Position numbers and translations under genes: made by a program
Source of the DNA: CAG-1138 sp964495385
GTDB taxonomy: Bacteria; Bacillota; Clostridia; Christensenellales; CAG-917
NCBI GenBank assembly: GCA_964495385.1
Contig: CAZBVO010000003.1
Location: forward strand, 27,995 to 91,994
Direction: 5' to 3'
DNA: 64,000 nt
In this document: positions 8,184 to 14,429 of the stretch, one piece after another
Position numbering within the stretch: position 1 is the first letter of the stretch
How the letters are laid out: each line of letters starts with the position of its first letter
Notes under the pieces: generated by a model
The model's input: only the letters and a program-made list of their open reading frames with translations
What the model was told of the DNA's origin: nothing
Databases searched by the model: none

Positions 8184-8431
8184 TATAATTTATATTATAA
8201 TAAAGAGAGAAAAAAAAATCAAGTATTTTATTGATTTTTTTAAAAATCAATAATTTTCAATGAGGACAAAAAGAACGGTCGGATTGCATCGAGGAAGAAC
8301 ACGCTCAAAAAACTGCTTGTCAGGCCGCTAAAGATACTTCGTATATCCGCTTAAGTAACGTATCCGACCTCGCTGCCAAAGCAAATGCTCCAAATTATGA
8401 AACAACGTAGATTAAAGAAAGGAGAAAATTT
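8184..8431 (+). other. Phage left intergenic region, no complete gene
   Basis: AT-rich start: 8178-8205, across the repeat boundary, resembles a Bacillus-type dif site. A hairpin at 8213-8240 (AAAAAATCAA / TTGATTTTTT) could act as a weak terminator. From 8264 to 8410 one frame stays open for 48 codons of ordinary-looking protein sequence (rich in A, K, E, with YIRLSNVSDLAAKAN) but follows a stop and has no ATG, GTG or TTG at its head, so it may be a gene remnant. The rest is leader for the gene at 8432. The replication origin could lie here or in the gap upstream of rep. Confidence 0.5.
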
Positions 8432-8701
8432 ATGAGAGTGCTTATTAAAAACGGTGAAAATGTTGAGTGTTTGGAGATTGACATAATCAGATACCGTACC
8501 GACATTATACAACGAACCCCGTTTGGAAAAGAAAAACGCAAAGCTATAGAATTTCCGTATAGGAGCATAGATTTATTAATAACGGAAGATATTGACGAAG
8601 AAGAAGGAAAAAGACTAATAAGAGAAATAAACGAAAAAGGATTTTTAGATTTGACCAAGTATCAAATCGAGGTACATTACAAAAAAAAGGACGATGATTG
8701 A
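8432..8701 (+). CDS. Phage cargo protein 1, unknown function
   Basis: 89 residues, charged and AT-rich in its coding sequence, no signal peptide or membrane segment. AAAGGAG precedes the ATG. It is a clear paralogue of the gene at 9021: both start MRVLIK and share the block ITEDIDEEEGKRLIREINEK followed by GFLDLT. The gene at 8744 is a more distant copy. It runs opposite to the phage structural genes and is the first gene downstream of the duplicated host promoter. I do not recognise the family. Superinfection control or regulation are guesses. Confidence 0.75.
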   Translation: MRVLIKNGENVECLEIDIIRYRTDIIQRTPFGKEKRKAIEFPYRSIDLLITEDIDEEEGKRLIREINEKGFLDLTKYQIEVHYKKKDDD

Positions 8702-8743
8702 TAATAAACAATCGATTAAAAAAAGAGGGGGCTAAAATAAAAA

Positions 8744-9004
8744 ATGCGAATTATTTACTGCGAAAACGAAAAGCTTAAAATCGTCGAAACCGACTACATA
8801 AGACAAATTATACACAAAAGAGAAACCAAATTTAAAATTTACACTACAGAAGCTTTAAGAATATCAGCATTGAACTGGGAAAGCAAGCAGTTAGATTACG
8901 ACATTGACTTTGCCATAGACTTTGCTGAAAGTGATAAAATAATCGAAGAAGCTTACCAAACGGGACTTGTAGATTTACGAAAATATGAAATAATAATCGA
9001 TTAA
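8744..9004 (+). CDS. Phage cargo protein 2, divergent paralogue, unknown function
   Basis: 86 residues. It keeps the layout of its two neighbours: MRIIYCENEKLKIVETDYI aligns with the MRVLIK...LEIDII start, and IIEEAYQTGLVDLRKYEIIID aligns with the LIREINEKGFLDLTKY ending. The middle has diverged. AGAGGGGG lies upstream of the ATG. It sits between the two closely related copies, 42 and 16 bases from them. No known domain recognised. Confidence 0.7.
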   Translation: MRIIYCENEKLKIVETDYIRQIIHKRETKFKIYTTEALRISALNWESKQLDYDIDFAIDFAESDKIIEEAYQTGLVDLRKYEIIID

Positions 9005-9020
9005 AAAAGGGAGAAAATTT

Positions 9021-9317
9021 ATGAGAGTGCTTATTAAAACTGATGGAAAAATTAGATGTTTGGAAACAAATGAAATCACATACGGTACCGACATCACTCA
9101 AAGAACATTGATTAGAAAAGAAACTCATGCGGCTATACTATTTTGGGTGGAAACAATATATACTATTAAAAATAGAATGTTTCAAAAAACATTGGAAGCT
9201 TTTATAACAGAAGATATTGACGAAGAAGAAGGAAAAAGACTAATAAGAGAAATTAACGAAAAAGGATTTTTAGATTTAACGGCATATAAAACCTATTTAG
9301 CAATATCGGTGGATTAA
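9021..9317 (+). CDS. Phage cargo protein 3, unknown function
   Basis: 98 residues, near-duplicate of cargo protein 1 at its start (MRVLIK) and over the C-terminal block ITEDIDEEEGKRLIREINEK plus GFLDLT. It has an extra stretch of about 12 residues in the middle. The Shine-Dalgarno region and first codons repeat those of the gene at 8432 almost exactly (GGAGAAAATTTATGAGAGTG), so these two arose by recent tandem duplication. The stop lies in the stem of a strong terminator. Confidence 0.75.
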   Translation: MRVLIKTDGKIRCLETNEITYGTDITQRTLIRKETHAAILFWVETIYTIKNRMFQKTLEAFITEDIDEEEGKRLIREINEKGFLDLTAYKTYLAISVD

Positions 9318-9358
9318 AAAAGAGGGGGCGCGCAACGCACAAAGCCCCCCTCTTTTTT
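9316..9358. terminator. Bidirectional terminator between phage cargo and structural operons
   Basis: AAAAAAGAGGGGGC pairs with GCCCCCCTCTTTTTT (one bulged C) around a loop. It has A/T runs on both sides, so it works in either direction. The plus-strand cargo gene and the minus-strand structural operon both end here. Confidence 0.85.
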
Positions 9359-9791
9359 AAACACCCCCAAATCCGAATAAAAATCCAACGAAGTACAAAA
9401 CAAAAACTAAACATTGTATAATACCAAAAAGAAAAAACGCCAAGACTCCAACAATATCCGAGATTATACTTGCAACGGGGGATATCCAATCCAACCAGGA
9501 CGGAAGAGTAATACTAAAATTCGGAATCGATTTTAAAATTTCCATATCTACCGTCGGCACTTTTTGCAAAAAAGAAAGCAAATTTGCAAAAGTAAAATAA
9601 TCATCATTGCCGGTCATTACAAAAATAACGTTAAAAACCAAAAGTACGCACGCAGCCAACTTTATGATGTTAACAATAATCGGCAAATCTGAACGTTGAA
9701 GAGAAACTTCCATTTCTGGAACACGACCAAACATATTTTTGCCCTTAAATATAGGTTCTGCATATTTATTTGTTTTTTGACGTCTATACAT
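9357..9791 (-). CDS. Phage membrane protein, candidate minor coat protein pVI
   Basis: 144 residues from the ATG at 9791, which has AAGGGA 7 bases upstream and lies 4 bases after the previous stop. An ATG 8 codons earlier overlaps that gene and has no such site. It has about three hydrophobic segments, near residues 37-58, 98-120 and 120-142, with a polar basic N-terminus. In Ff phages the multi-span pVI gene follows gene III; this gene likewise follows the pIII-like gene. The assignment rests on position and topology only. Confidence 0.6.
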   Translation of the reverse strand: MYRRQKTNKYAEPIFKGKNMFGRVPEMEVSLQRSDLPIIVNIIKLAACVLLVFNVIFVMTGNDDYFTFANLLSFLQKVPTVDMEILKSIPNFSITLPSWLDWISPVASIISDIVGVLAFFLFGIIQCLVFVLYFVGFLFGFGGV

Positions 9792-9795
9792 AAAA

Positions 9796-11313
9796 CTATC
9801 CCTTACTACCAACAAACAGCTTCACTATCCAGAGCACTATTGAAAAGCTCAAAAGGCCAAGGAAAAAAGAAAGCATGTTTACACCCAAAATTTCGAAATT
9901 CAACAAAGACGTTAACGTCTTTACAGGAACATCTATAACCGCAGATATCAATCCGAAGAAAGAATAATCGGTTAAATTTTCTCTGTAAAAACTTTCAGCT
10001 TTTGAAAACCCTTCATTGTACGCAGCGGTTATCTTTGAATTCATGGAATTTTGCCCGGCAACGTAACCCGAGTTGTAAAGCTCGTCGTTATAGACTACCA
10101 CTTTAGACAAAGTCATTTCGGTCGAAATTTCAACGCCGTATTCGTCAAAGAAAACAATCAGACAGTTGTCGACGACGTAATCTTTCGGCAGCGTAAAAGT
10201 GAAATCTTGCCCTTCGGTAAGTTCACCCAACTGAATAACGTTTAAGAATCTTTCGGTCGCAGCTACGGACTCGGTAAAGGTGAAATCACATTCGGCAAAG
10301 CCGACATAAATATCACCGTCGGAGACGTTCGAAAATCGAAACATTGTACCTTTTGGATAAGATTGATCCAGGCGGAATCCCATGCATTTAAAATACGGTA
10401 CGATTTCAATTTTGGATCCGTCAATCGGCCAATCGCAGGAAATTTTGCCCGAGCTTTCGGCAATCGTTTTTGCTCCGAAAGACGTAGATCCTTCACTCGG
10501 GTTACCCGGAAGCAGATAGCCTGAATAGCTTGCAGCAGAGAATTTTTTTGTTGTGTAAAACATTTCGGAAGAAAACGATCCATACAACGGCTGCACCGAA
10601 ATAGAGTTTAAAAGCTCATCGTAAGCACGTTGCAAATCGTTTTTTTCGGATTGCAATTTTTCTTTTTCGGCTGTTACTTCGGCAATTGCAGTCGAATAAT
10701 AATCGGAAATAGAAACGTAATGTGGAACGACGTACTTATTCATGATGGCAAAAAGCTCTGAAGCTTCGGTACCGGATCCCGGCTTAACAGTAGTTGCAGA
10801 AGAACTGCAAGAAACTGTTTTTGCAGACGCCGCAAAATCGGTAAAGCCAGCTTGTTTCAAACTGTTTACTTCATATCCTGAATAGCCTTGAGAAGCAATA
10901 TACGATTCTACGTCTTTGGCATACGCATCTTCACAACCCAAAAACAGCAGATGCTTGGATGCATTCGTGTAAAGGAGAAGTACCTTGCTTTCGGACGGAA
11001 CAGGCAAACTGTAATCTTGACCGGATGCCACGATTAAATTTAAAAATAACGTAGAATTACCATTGCTTACAATCGTAAAGCGCAGCTTGCCAGACAAATC
11101 GGAATACTCCGCATAAGACGGAACGCCCAACATGTAAACTTCAGAACCCTGATAGGCAGTCCAACTTGACTGAATCGACCAATCGAACTCAACTAATTCA
11201 TCGGCCTTTGCGGTATCCATAGGCAAAAATAAAGCAAAGGCCAAAGCCACAATAGCCAATACGAGAATTACGACAGAAAGGGCAAACAGGCCGTTTATTT
11301 TACGTTTTTCCAT
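9796..11313 (-). CDS. Phage adsorption protein, pIII-like
   Basis: 505 residues, the largest phage protein. It has a signal peptide (hydrophobic about 10-31, AKA-DE cleavage site), a long secreted part, a coiled-coil-like stretch (ITAEVTAEKEKLQSEKNDLQ, about 215-235), and a C-terminal hydrophobic anchor (about 478-500) ending in basic residues. A secreted body plus C-anchor at this operon place is the layout of gene III proteins, which bind the host receptor and cap the virion. The distal domain has no family I recognise, as is usual for receptor-binding proteins. It overlaps the upstream 65-residue gene by 19 bases. Confidence 0.72.
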   Translation of the reverse strand: MEKRKINGLFALSVVILVLAIVALAFALFLPMDTAKADELVEFDWSIQSSWTAYQGSEVYMLGVPSYAEYSDLSGKLRFTIVSNGNSTLFLNLIVASGQDYSLPVPSESKVLLLYTNASKHLLFLGCEDAYAKDVESYIASQGYSGYEVNSLKQAGFTDFAASAKTVSCSSSATTVKPGSGTEASELFAIMNKYVVPHYVSISDYYSTAIAEVTAEKEKLQSEKNDLQRAYDELLNSISVQPLYGSFSSEMFYTTKKFSAASYSGYLLPGNPSEGSTSFGAKTIAESSGKISCDWPIDGSKIEIVPYFKCMGFRLDQSYPKGTMFRFSNVSDGDIYVGFAECDFTFTESVAATERFLNVIQLGELTEGQDFTFTLPKDYVVDNCLIVFFDEYGVEISTEMTLSKVVVYNDELYNSGYVAGQNSMNSKITAAYNEGFSKAESFYRENLTDYSFFGLISAVIDVPVKTLTSLLNFEILGVNMLSFFLGLLSFSIVLWIVKLFVGSKG

Positions 11314-11492
11314 GACAAAATCCTCCTCAATAATTTAAAAAAATAACCAATCAAATAGATTGCAAATCCGGATCCGCACATCACTGCGGCTTCGTAATAA
11401 CTTTCAGTCGACAACGTCGTGCCGAGCTTAGAACATAACTCGGCAAAACTTGTTACAAAATTAGAAATATAATCTTCAAAAACCGCCAACAT
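11295..11492 (-). CDS. Small phage membrane protein
   Basis: 65 residues with one membrane segment near 35-55 and a basic C-terminal tail (KLLRRILSWKNVK). CGAGG lies before the ATG. The layout resembles a small virion or assembly protein of filamentous phage, but I cannot assign it. It sits between a two-span membrane protein and the adsorption protein and overlaps the latter. Confidence 0.6.
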   Translation of the reverse strand: MLAVFEDYISNFVTSFAELCSKLGTTLSTESYYEAAVMCGSGFAIYLIGYFFKLLRRILSWKNVK

Positions 11493-11493
11493 A

Positions 11494-11853
11494 TCAAACC
11501 TCGTTTAATCCTTTATCCAACAACCTTTGAGCCAATCGAGGCAAGAACAGGGCAAAGTCAACCACAAAATGCAAAATTTGAACCATTGCAAAATATGTGA
11601 AAAAGCTTGTATTTTTCAAAAATGCAAACGCACCGTCGGACACGAATATCGAAGACAAAAGCGTATCGACAACGTTCGAGCTTAAATCTCCGACAAGCAT
11701 CGATACGCACGAATCTAACGTCGGAGCTTCAAACTCGGACGTAACCCCCGACACAGCTAAGCACTGGCCAAAAAACAACAGCAGTGGTAAAAGACCGAGT
11801 AAAGTCCACAATGCCCAATCGGCAACCTTTAAGAAATTTTTACTACTCTTCAT
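11494..11853 (-). CDS. Phage two-span membrane protein
   Basis: 119 residues with hydrophobic segments near 14-36 and 84-105 around an extracytoplasmic-type loop. Overlaps the end of the Zot-type ATPase gene by 11 bases, so it is translationally coupled to it. It could be a partner of the assembly ATPase (the role of pXI in Ff) or a minor coat protein; sequence alone does not decide. Confidence 0.6.
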   Translation of the reverse strand: MKSSKNFLKVADWALWTLLGLLPLLLFFGQCLAVSGVTSEFEAPTLDSCVSMLVGDLSSNVVDTLLSSIFVSDGAFAFLKNTSFFTYFAMVQILHFVVDFALFLPRLAQRLLDKGLNEV

Positions 11854-12658
11854 AATCGTTCATCTCCTTATTTATCCACGTTCGAAAACTCGGTATAGAC
11901 TTCATTTTTAAACTCTTAGCTCGAACCACTTTATCGGCAACCGGCAAATCGTCGGTCATAGCCGAGTAACAATAGGCATCGAATAAAGACCACACCTTCC
12001 GCCTTATAAGCACCTTTTTTAATTGATCTTCAACGTCAGAAATATCAACGCTTACAGCACTGTTATCCTCCGAATAGCGACACTCTCGAACGTTGGCAAC
12101 GTTAAAAATCAGATACTTACTAAGGGAATGAATGTAAAAATATTCACTCAAACACCTCTTGAATGCAAAATGTAAATCCGACGTTGCCTGCGTGTCCAGA
12201 ATCAGAAACCCCCCTTTGGTTTCATGGCCGAAAAGCTTAACAAAAAGCATAAGTTTTTCGTTAAGCTCAGGATCCTTGTAAAGCATCGAATCGGCAACAA
12301 GAGAGGCCTCAGAAAGCAATACAACGGAGCCGTAAACAGGGCGCACCTTGCGTTCCAACAGTTCTCGAGTGACGGGAACATAAGGAACGGCAAGCGGAAT
12401 ATTCGAATACAAAAGCGGCAAAGGCTTGAGTTCACGTTTGAATATTTTTGCAAAATAGTTCTGAACTTTCACCTTGTGCAAATTCAGCTTGTAATTTTTA
12501 ATAGCTAAATCGACAGCTAACGTTGTTTTTCCACATTTCACGCCGCCGGTTATTAATGCCACAGCTCCGATTTTCGGAACTTTAAATTGACGTAAAACCT
12601 TTGATAGTAAAAAAACTATCAATGCTAATATGATTAAATAAAATATGAATTTTCCCAT
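11843..12658 (-). CDS. zot: Zot-type phage assembly ATPase (pI-like)
   Basis: 271 residues. Inner-membrane ATPase that drives extrusion of filamentous phage. An N-terminal membrane segment (about 4-22) is followed by the P-loop GGVKCGKTT at 38-46, a Walker B-like strand SVVLLSE at 111-117, and FLILDTQ near 151-157. Classic Zot/pI proteins have the membrane segment after the ATPase; the N-terminal placement here is a variant. It is the first gene after the coat-protein terminator. Confidence 0.8.
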   Translation of the reverse strand: MGKFIFYLIILALIVFLLSKVLRQFKVPKIGAVALITGGVKCGKTTLAVDLAIKNYKLNLHKVKVQNYFAKIFKRELKPLPLLYSNIPLAVPYVPVTRELLERKVRPVYGSVVLLSEASLVADSMLYKDPELNEKLMLFVKLFGHETKGGFLILDTQATSDLHFAFKRCLSEYFYIHSLSKYLIFNVANVRECRYSEDNSAVSVDISDVEDQLKKVLIRRKVWSLFDAYCYSAMTDDLPVADKVVRAKSLKMKSIPSFRTWINKEMNDYEE

Positions 12659-12664
12659 AACATT

Positions 12665-12699
12665 CTAAAAAAATCCCCGTCGGATAAATGCCGACGAGG
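12665..12699 (-). terminator. Phage terminator behind the coat-protein gene
   Basis: On the minus strand, a 9-bp stem with one mismatch (CCTCGTCGG / CCGACGGGG, arms at 12675-12699) followed by ATTTTTTT. It lies between the coat gene and the assembly operon, as the central terminator does in Ff phages, where it allows high coat expression. Confidence 0.88.
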
Positions 12700-12707
12700 A
12701 AAACAGG

Positions 12708-12956
12708 TTATCTATTTCGAGCTCCGAGACTGGTCACGAAATTCAAAACCCATCGGCTCAAGCCCAACGCAAGAGCAATGCCTGCAAATACAATCACCAA
12801 AGTCCCGAATACGGACAGGGTAGTTCCGCCATCACCGGTTGTCAGGAAGATACTTTGCGCCAATGCGCTTACGCCTTCACCAACACCGGTTGCGACACCC
12901 TTAATTCCGCCTACGAGAATTTCAATAATACTTTGCAAAATCGATACACCCGACAT
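12708..12956 (-). CDS. Phage major coat protein candidate
   Basis: 82 residues. Helical N-terminal part (about 1-38), one strong membrane segment (about 46-66, LSVFGTLVIVFAGIALALGL) and a short basic C-terminus (RWVLNFVTSLGARNR) that would face the ssDNA. No classic signal peptide. GGAGG lies ahead of the ATG. Size, topology and the terminator directly behind fit gene VIII of filamentous phages. The assignment comes from layout, not from a family match. Confidence 0.75.
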   Translation of the reverse strand: MSGVSILQSIIEILVGGIKGVATGVGEGVSALAQSIFLTTGDGGTTLSVFGTLVIVFAGIALALGLSRWVLNFVTSLGARNR

Positions 12957-12959
12957 TTT

Positions 12960-13112
12960 TTATTTTACCTCCTTTTCTTTATTTGCTTTATCGTCATCGG
13001 AACAAGATTCCGTCAAAGCCTTAAATTGCTTGTTGGCTTTTAACGTCCGAAAAAGACTTATAATTTCGTATCCGAAAAAAACCGAAACAAGCGCCAATAC
13101 GATGTATTTCAT
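12960..13112 (-). CDS. Small phage membrane protein (pVII/pIX position)
   Basis: 50 residues: one N-terminal membrane segment (MKYIVLALVSVFFGYEIISLF) and a charged tail (CSDDDKANKEKEVK). GGAGGTG lies 5 bases before the ATG, and the start overlaps the stop of the previous gene (ATGA). Three bases separate its stop from the coat gene. In Ff phages the tiny pVII and pIX genes sit at exactly this place between gene V and gene VIII. Confidence 0.68.
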   Translation of the reverse strand: MKYIVLALVSVFFGYEIISLFRTLKANKQFKALTESCSDDDKANKEKEVK

Positions 13113-13357
13113 AGAAACACCTCCAATTCGCCCTGCTCGGAAATAAGCGAAAGCACATAATCCGACAGCAATATTCCTTCCGCAAAATTACCACACCTTA
13201 CAGACACTGCCATTTTAGGCGTTTTTATTCTGTAATCAAAAAACTCATAAGGTTCATCGCTTTTTTTCGAGATTCCTTTGCAAGAATAAACTTCAATTTC
13301 AAGAAGGACCTTACCCAATTTTTCACGTTGCATTTTCTGTTGTTCTTTTTGTTCCAT
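13109..13357 (-). CDS. Putative phage ssDNA-binding protein (gene V position)
   Basis: 82 residues from the ATG at 13357, which has GGAAGG upstream. A longer frame reaching into rep is less likely. The body (KVLLEIEVYSCKGISKKSDEPYEFFDYRIKTPKMAVSVRCG) looks like an all-beta OB-type fold, with a charged N-terminal tail. Position directly after rep and size match the ssDNA-binding protein of filamentous phages. I cannot confirm it from motifs. Confidence 0.55.
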   Translation of the reverse strand: MEQKEQQKMQREKLGKVLLEIEVYSCKGISKKSDEPYEFFDYRIKTPKMAVSVRCGNFAEGILLSDYVLSLISEQGELEVFL

Positions 13358-13382
13358 TTTTTTTACCTTCCTTTGATTTTTT

Positions 13383-14069
13383 TTATAAATCCGCAAGCGG
13401 TTTATTTCGTTTGGATCGCTTATAAATAAGTTGTTTTGCCGAACTCTTAGTAGCGTGATTACCAAGCTTTGCGATGTATCTTGACAGATGAACTAAATCT
13501 TTTCCGACCTTTTTGACTTTAAAAAACCCGTAAGGCCAATCGTCATAAGTGATTATTCTTTCGGCAGGGACACAGCCATGGAAGTGTAATCTACCGCCTT
13601 CGTCTCCGTAATCTGCATTGAACACATAGTCGGAAAAGGTTTCGGCAAACGCTTTGCAACGTGCAAAGCAAACGTCTTCGCCGTCCGCAAGAGCAGGGTC
13701 ACCGAAAGTCAGCGTCAAAAAGAGTACGTTCTTCAAAGCAAGCATATTTTCTATGCGCTTGCGCACACGAATAGCACGTTGCGTTCGAGCATTTCGAGCT
13801 CTGTTGAAATCCTTAACTTCCTTAGGCATCGCACATTCAACCCCGTTTAAAATTGCCAACAAATCAATTTGATCGAGTTTAAACAACGACTCGAACACGG
13901 CCTTACTATCGCCCTCGAGGTTTTTGTAAATGGTTTCTGCTTGTTTCCAACGACAACTAAAAGAAGTCAACAGAACGGAATAAGCCGTTTCAAAATTCCT
14001 CAACGGAAGCAAAATCGGATCCATCTCTTCGATAGCCATCGAATTAAAAATTTCTTTTACTGATTCCAT
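13383..14069 (-). CDS. rep: Rolling-circle replication initiator, HUH endonuclease
   Basis: 228 residues. Nicks the phage origin to start rolling-circle replication. Three family motifs are in order: FLTLTF at 117-122 (motif I), HFHG at 162-165 (the His-hydrophobic-His metal site) and RYIAKL with Tyr198 as the candidate nicking tyrosine. A single tyrosine fits the plasmid/inovirus one-Tyr type. The first 80 residues are helical and not recognisable. Two 17-18 bp iteron-like repeats lie directly upstream, one including the ribosome-binding site, which suggests autoregulation. Confidence 0.85.
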   Translation of the reverse strand: MESVKEIFNSMAIEEMDPILLPLRNFETAYSVLLTSFSCRWKQAETIYKNLEGDSKAVFESLFKLDQIDLLAILNGVECAMPKEVKDFNRARNARTQRAIRVRKRIENMLALKNVLFLTLTFGDPALADGEDVCFARCKAFAETFSDYVFNADYGDEGGRLHFHGCVPAERIITYDDWPYGFFKVKKVGKDLVHLSRYIAKLGNHATKSSAKQLIYKRSKRNKPLADL

Positions 14070-14130
14070 ATCAATACGTCACCTTATCAAGTTGAAACGT
14101 CACCTATATCAAGTCTATTTACAGTTTTAA
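14070..14130 (-). promoter_or_regulatory. Rep control region with two iteron-like direct repeats
   Basis: Plus-strand ACGTCACCTTATCAAGT at 14076-14092 and ACGTCACCTATATCAAGT at 14097-14114 differ by one inserted base and one mismatch or so, and are spaced about two helical turns. On the minus strand they carry TTGATA, a possible -35, and AGGTG, the likely rep ribosome-binding site. They are candidate Rep-binding sites for origin or autoregulation. Confidence 0.6.
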
Positions 14131-14327
14131 GCTTGTTTCGGCGAGGGAGCGAGGGGATGAGAGCTCTGCGTTGTTTTTTGCCCAAAAAGCCGAAAAAGCG
14201 GCAACATAGTGTTGCAAACCTCATTCCTCCGTGCTATAATTTAATAAAGCAAAATACTTCGGGGGCAAGGTGTAAGTCCTTACCGGTGGTAACAGTCCAC
14301 GAGCGCAAGCCGAGCGGGTGCAATTCC
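14131..14327 (+). repeat. Right 197-bp direct repeat flanking the prophage
   Basis: Exact copy of 7987-8183. It carries the same gene 3' end (now without its 5' part), the promoter and the first part of the FMN riboswitch. Here the riboswitch continues into intact host sequence. Confidence 0.97.
14212..14240 (+). promoter_or_regulatory. Promoter of the RibU-TsaE operon
   Basis: TTGCAA 14212-14217, spacer 17, TATAAT 14235-14240 with an extended -10 TG. The whole promoter lies within the right repeat, so in the lysogen it is supplied by the duplicated segment. Confidence 0.85.
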
Positions 14328-14360
14328 CGCACCGACGGTAAAGTCCGGATAAAGAAGTTG
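14253..14360 (+). promoter_or_regulatory. FMN riboswitch (RFN element)
   Basis: All conserved blocks are present in order: CTTCGGGGGCAAGGTG, CCGGTGGTAACAGTCCACGAGC, GCAAGCCGAGCGGGTGC and CCGACGGTAAAGTCCGGAT. P1 is closed by AATACTTC and GAAGTTG. It is followed by a terminator, so it is a transcriptional OFF switch. The first 75 bases are in the 197-bp repeat; the rest is host only. It controls RibU-TsaE and whatever is co-transcribed. Confidence 0.96.
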
Positions 14361-14362
14361 TC

Positions 14363-14390
14363 GCCCGCGTTTTGGCGGGCTTATTTTTCC
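14363..14390 (+). terminator. Riboswitch-controlled terminator
   Basis: Stem GCCCGC / GCGGGC with a 6-base loop and TTATTTTT behind, two bases after helix P1 of the FMN riboswitch. FMN binding should favour this hairpin. Confidence 0.8.
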
Positions 14391-14429
14391 TTGAGGGTTT
14401 TGTTAATTCCGTTTCGGAGGGATTAACTC

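Larger units (their letters stand above)
7987..14327. mobile_element. Integrated filamentous phage (inovirus), one 6,144-bp unit plus a second repeat copy
   Basis: The unique part is 8184-14130, bounded by identical 197-bp direct repeats. Repeat plus unique part is 6,144 bp, the size of a filamentous phage genome. Contents in minus-strand order are HUH Rep, putative ssDNA-binding protein, small membrane protein, coat protein, terminator, Zot-type ATPase, two membrane proteins, a signal-peptide plus C-anchor adsorption protein and a membrane protein. This parallels Ff phages (II, V, VII/IX, VIII, terminator, then morphogenesis). No secretin is present, as expected for a host with one membrane. 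No integrase, transposase or relaxase is visible. Three small plus-strand genes are cargo of unknown role. Confidence 0.88.

Noticed and set aside
12688..13146. 152-residue plus-strand frame opposite the phage coat genes
   Set aside because: It covers a well-supported terminator and three small minus-strand genes with good ribosome-binding sites.
8184..14130. Encoded integrase, transposase or Xer-type recombinase in the phage
   Set aside because: None of the frames shows tyrosine or serine recombinase or DDE motifs; the only HUH protein has a Rep layout.
14133..14426. 97-residue open frame at the right phage repeat
   Set aside because: It reads through the promoter and riboswitch in a frame other than that of the host gene; the left repeat has the same shadow frame.
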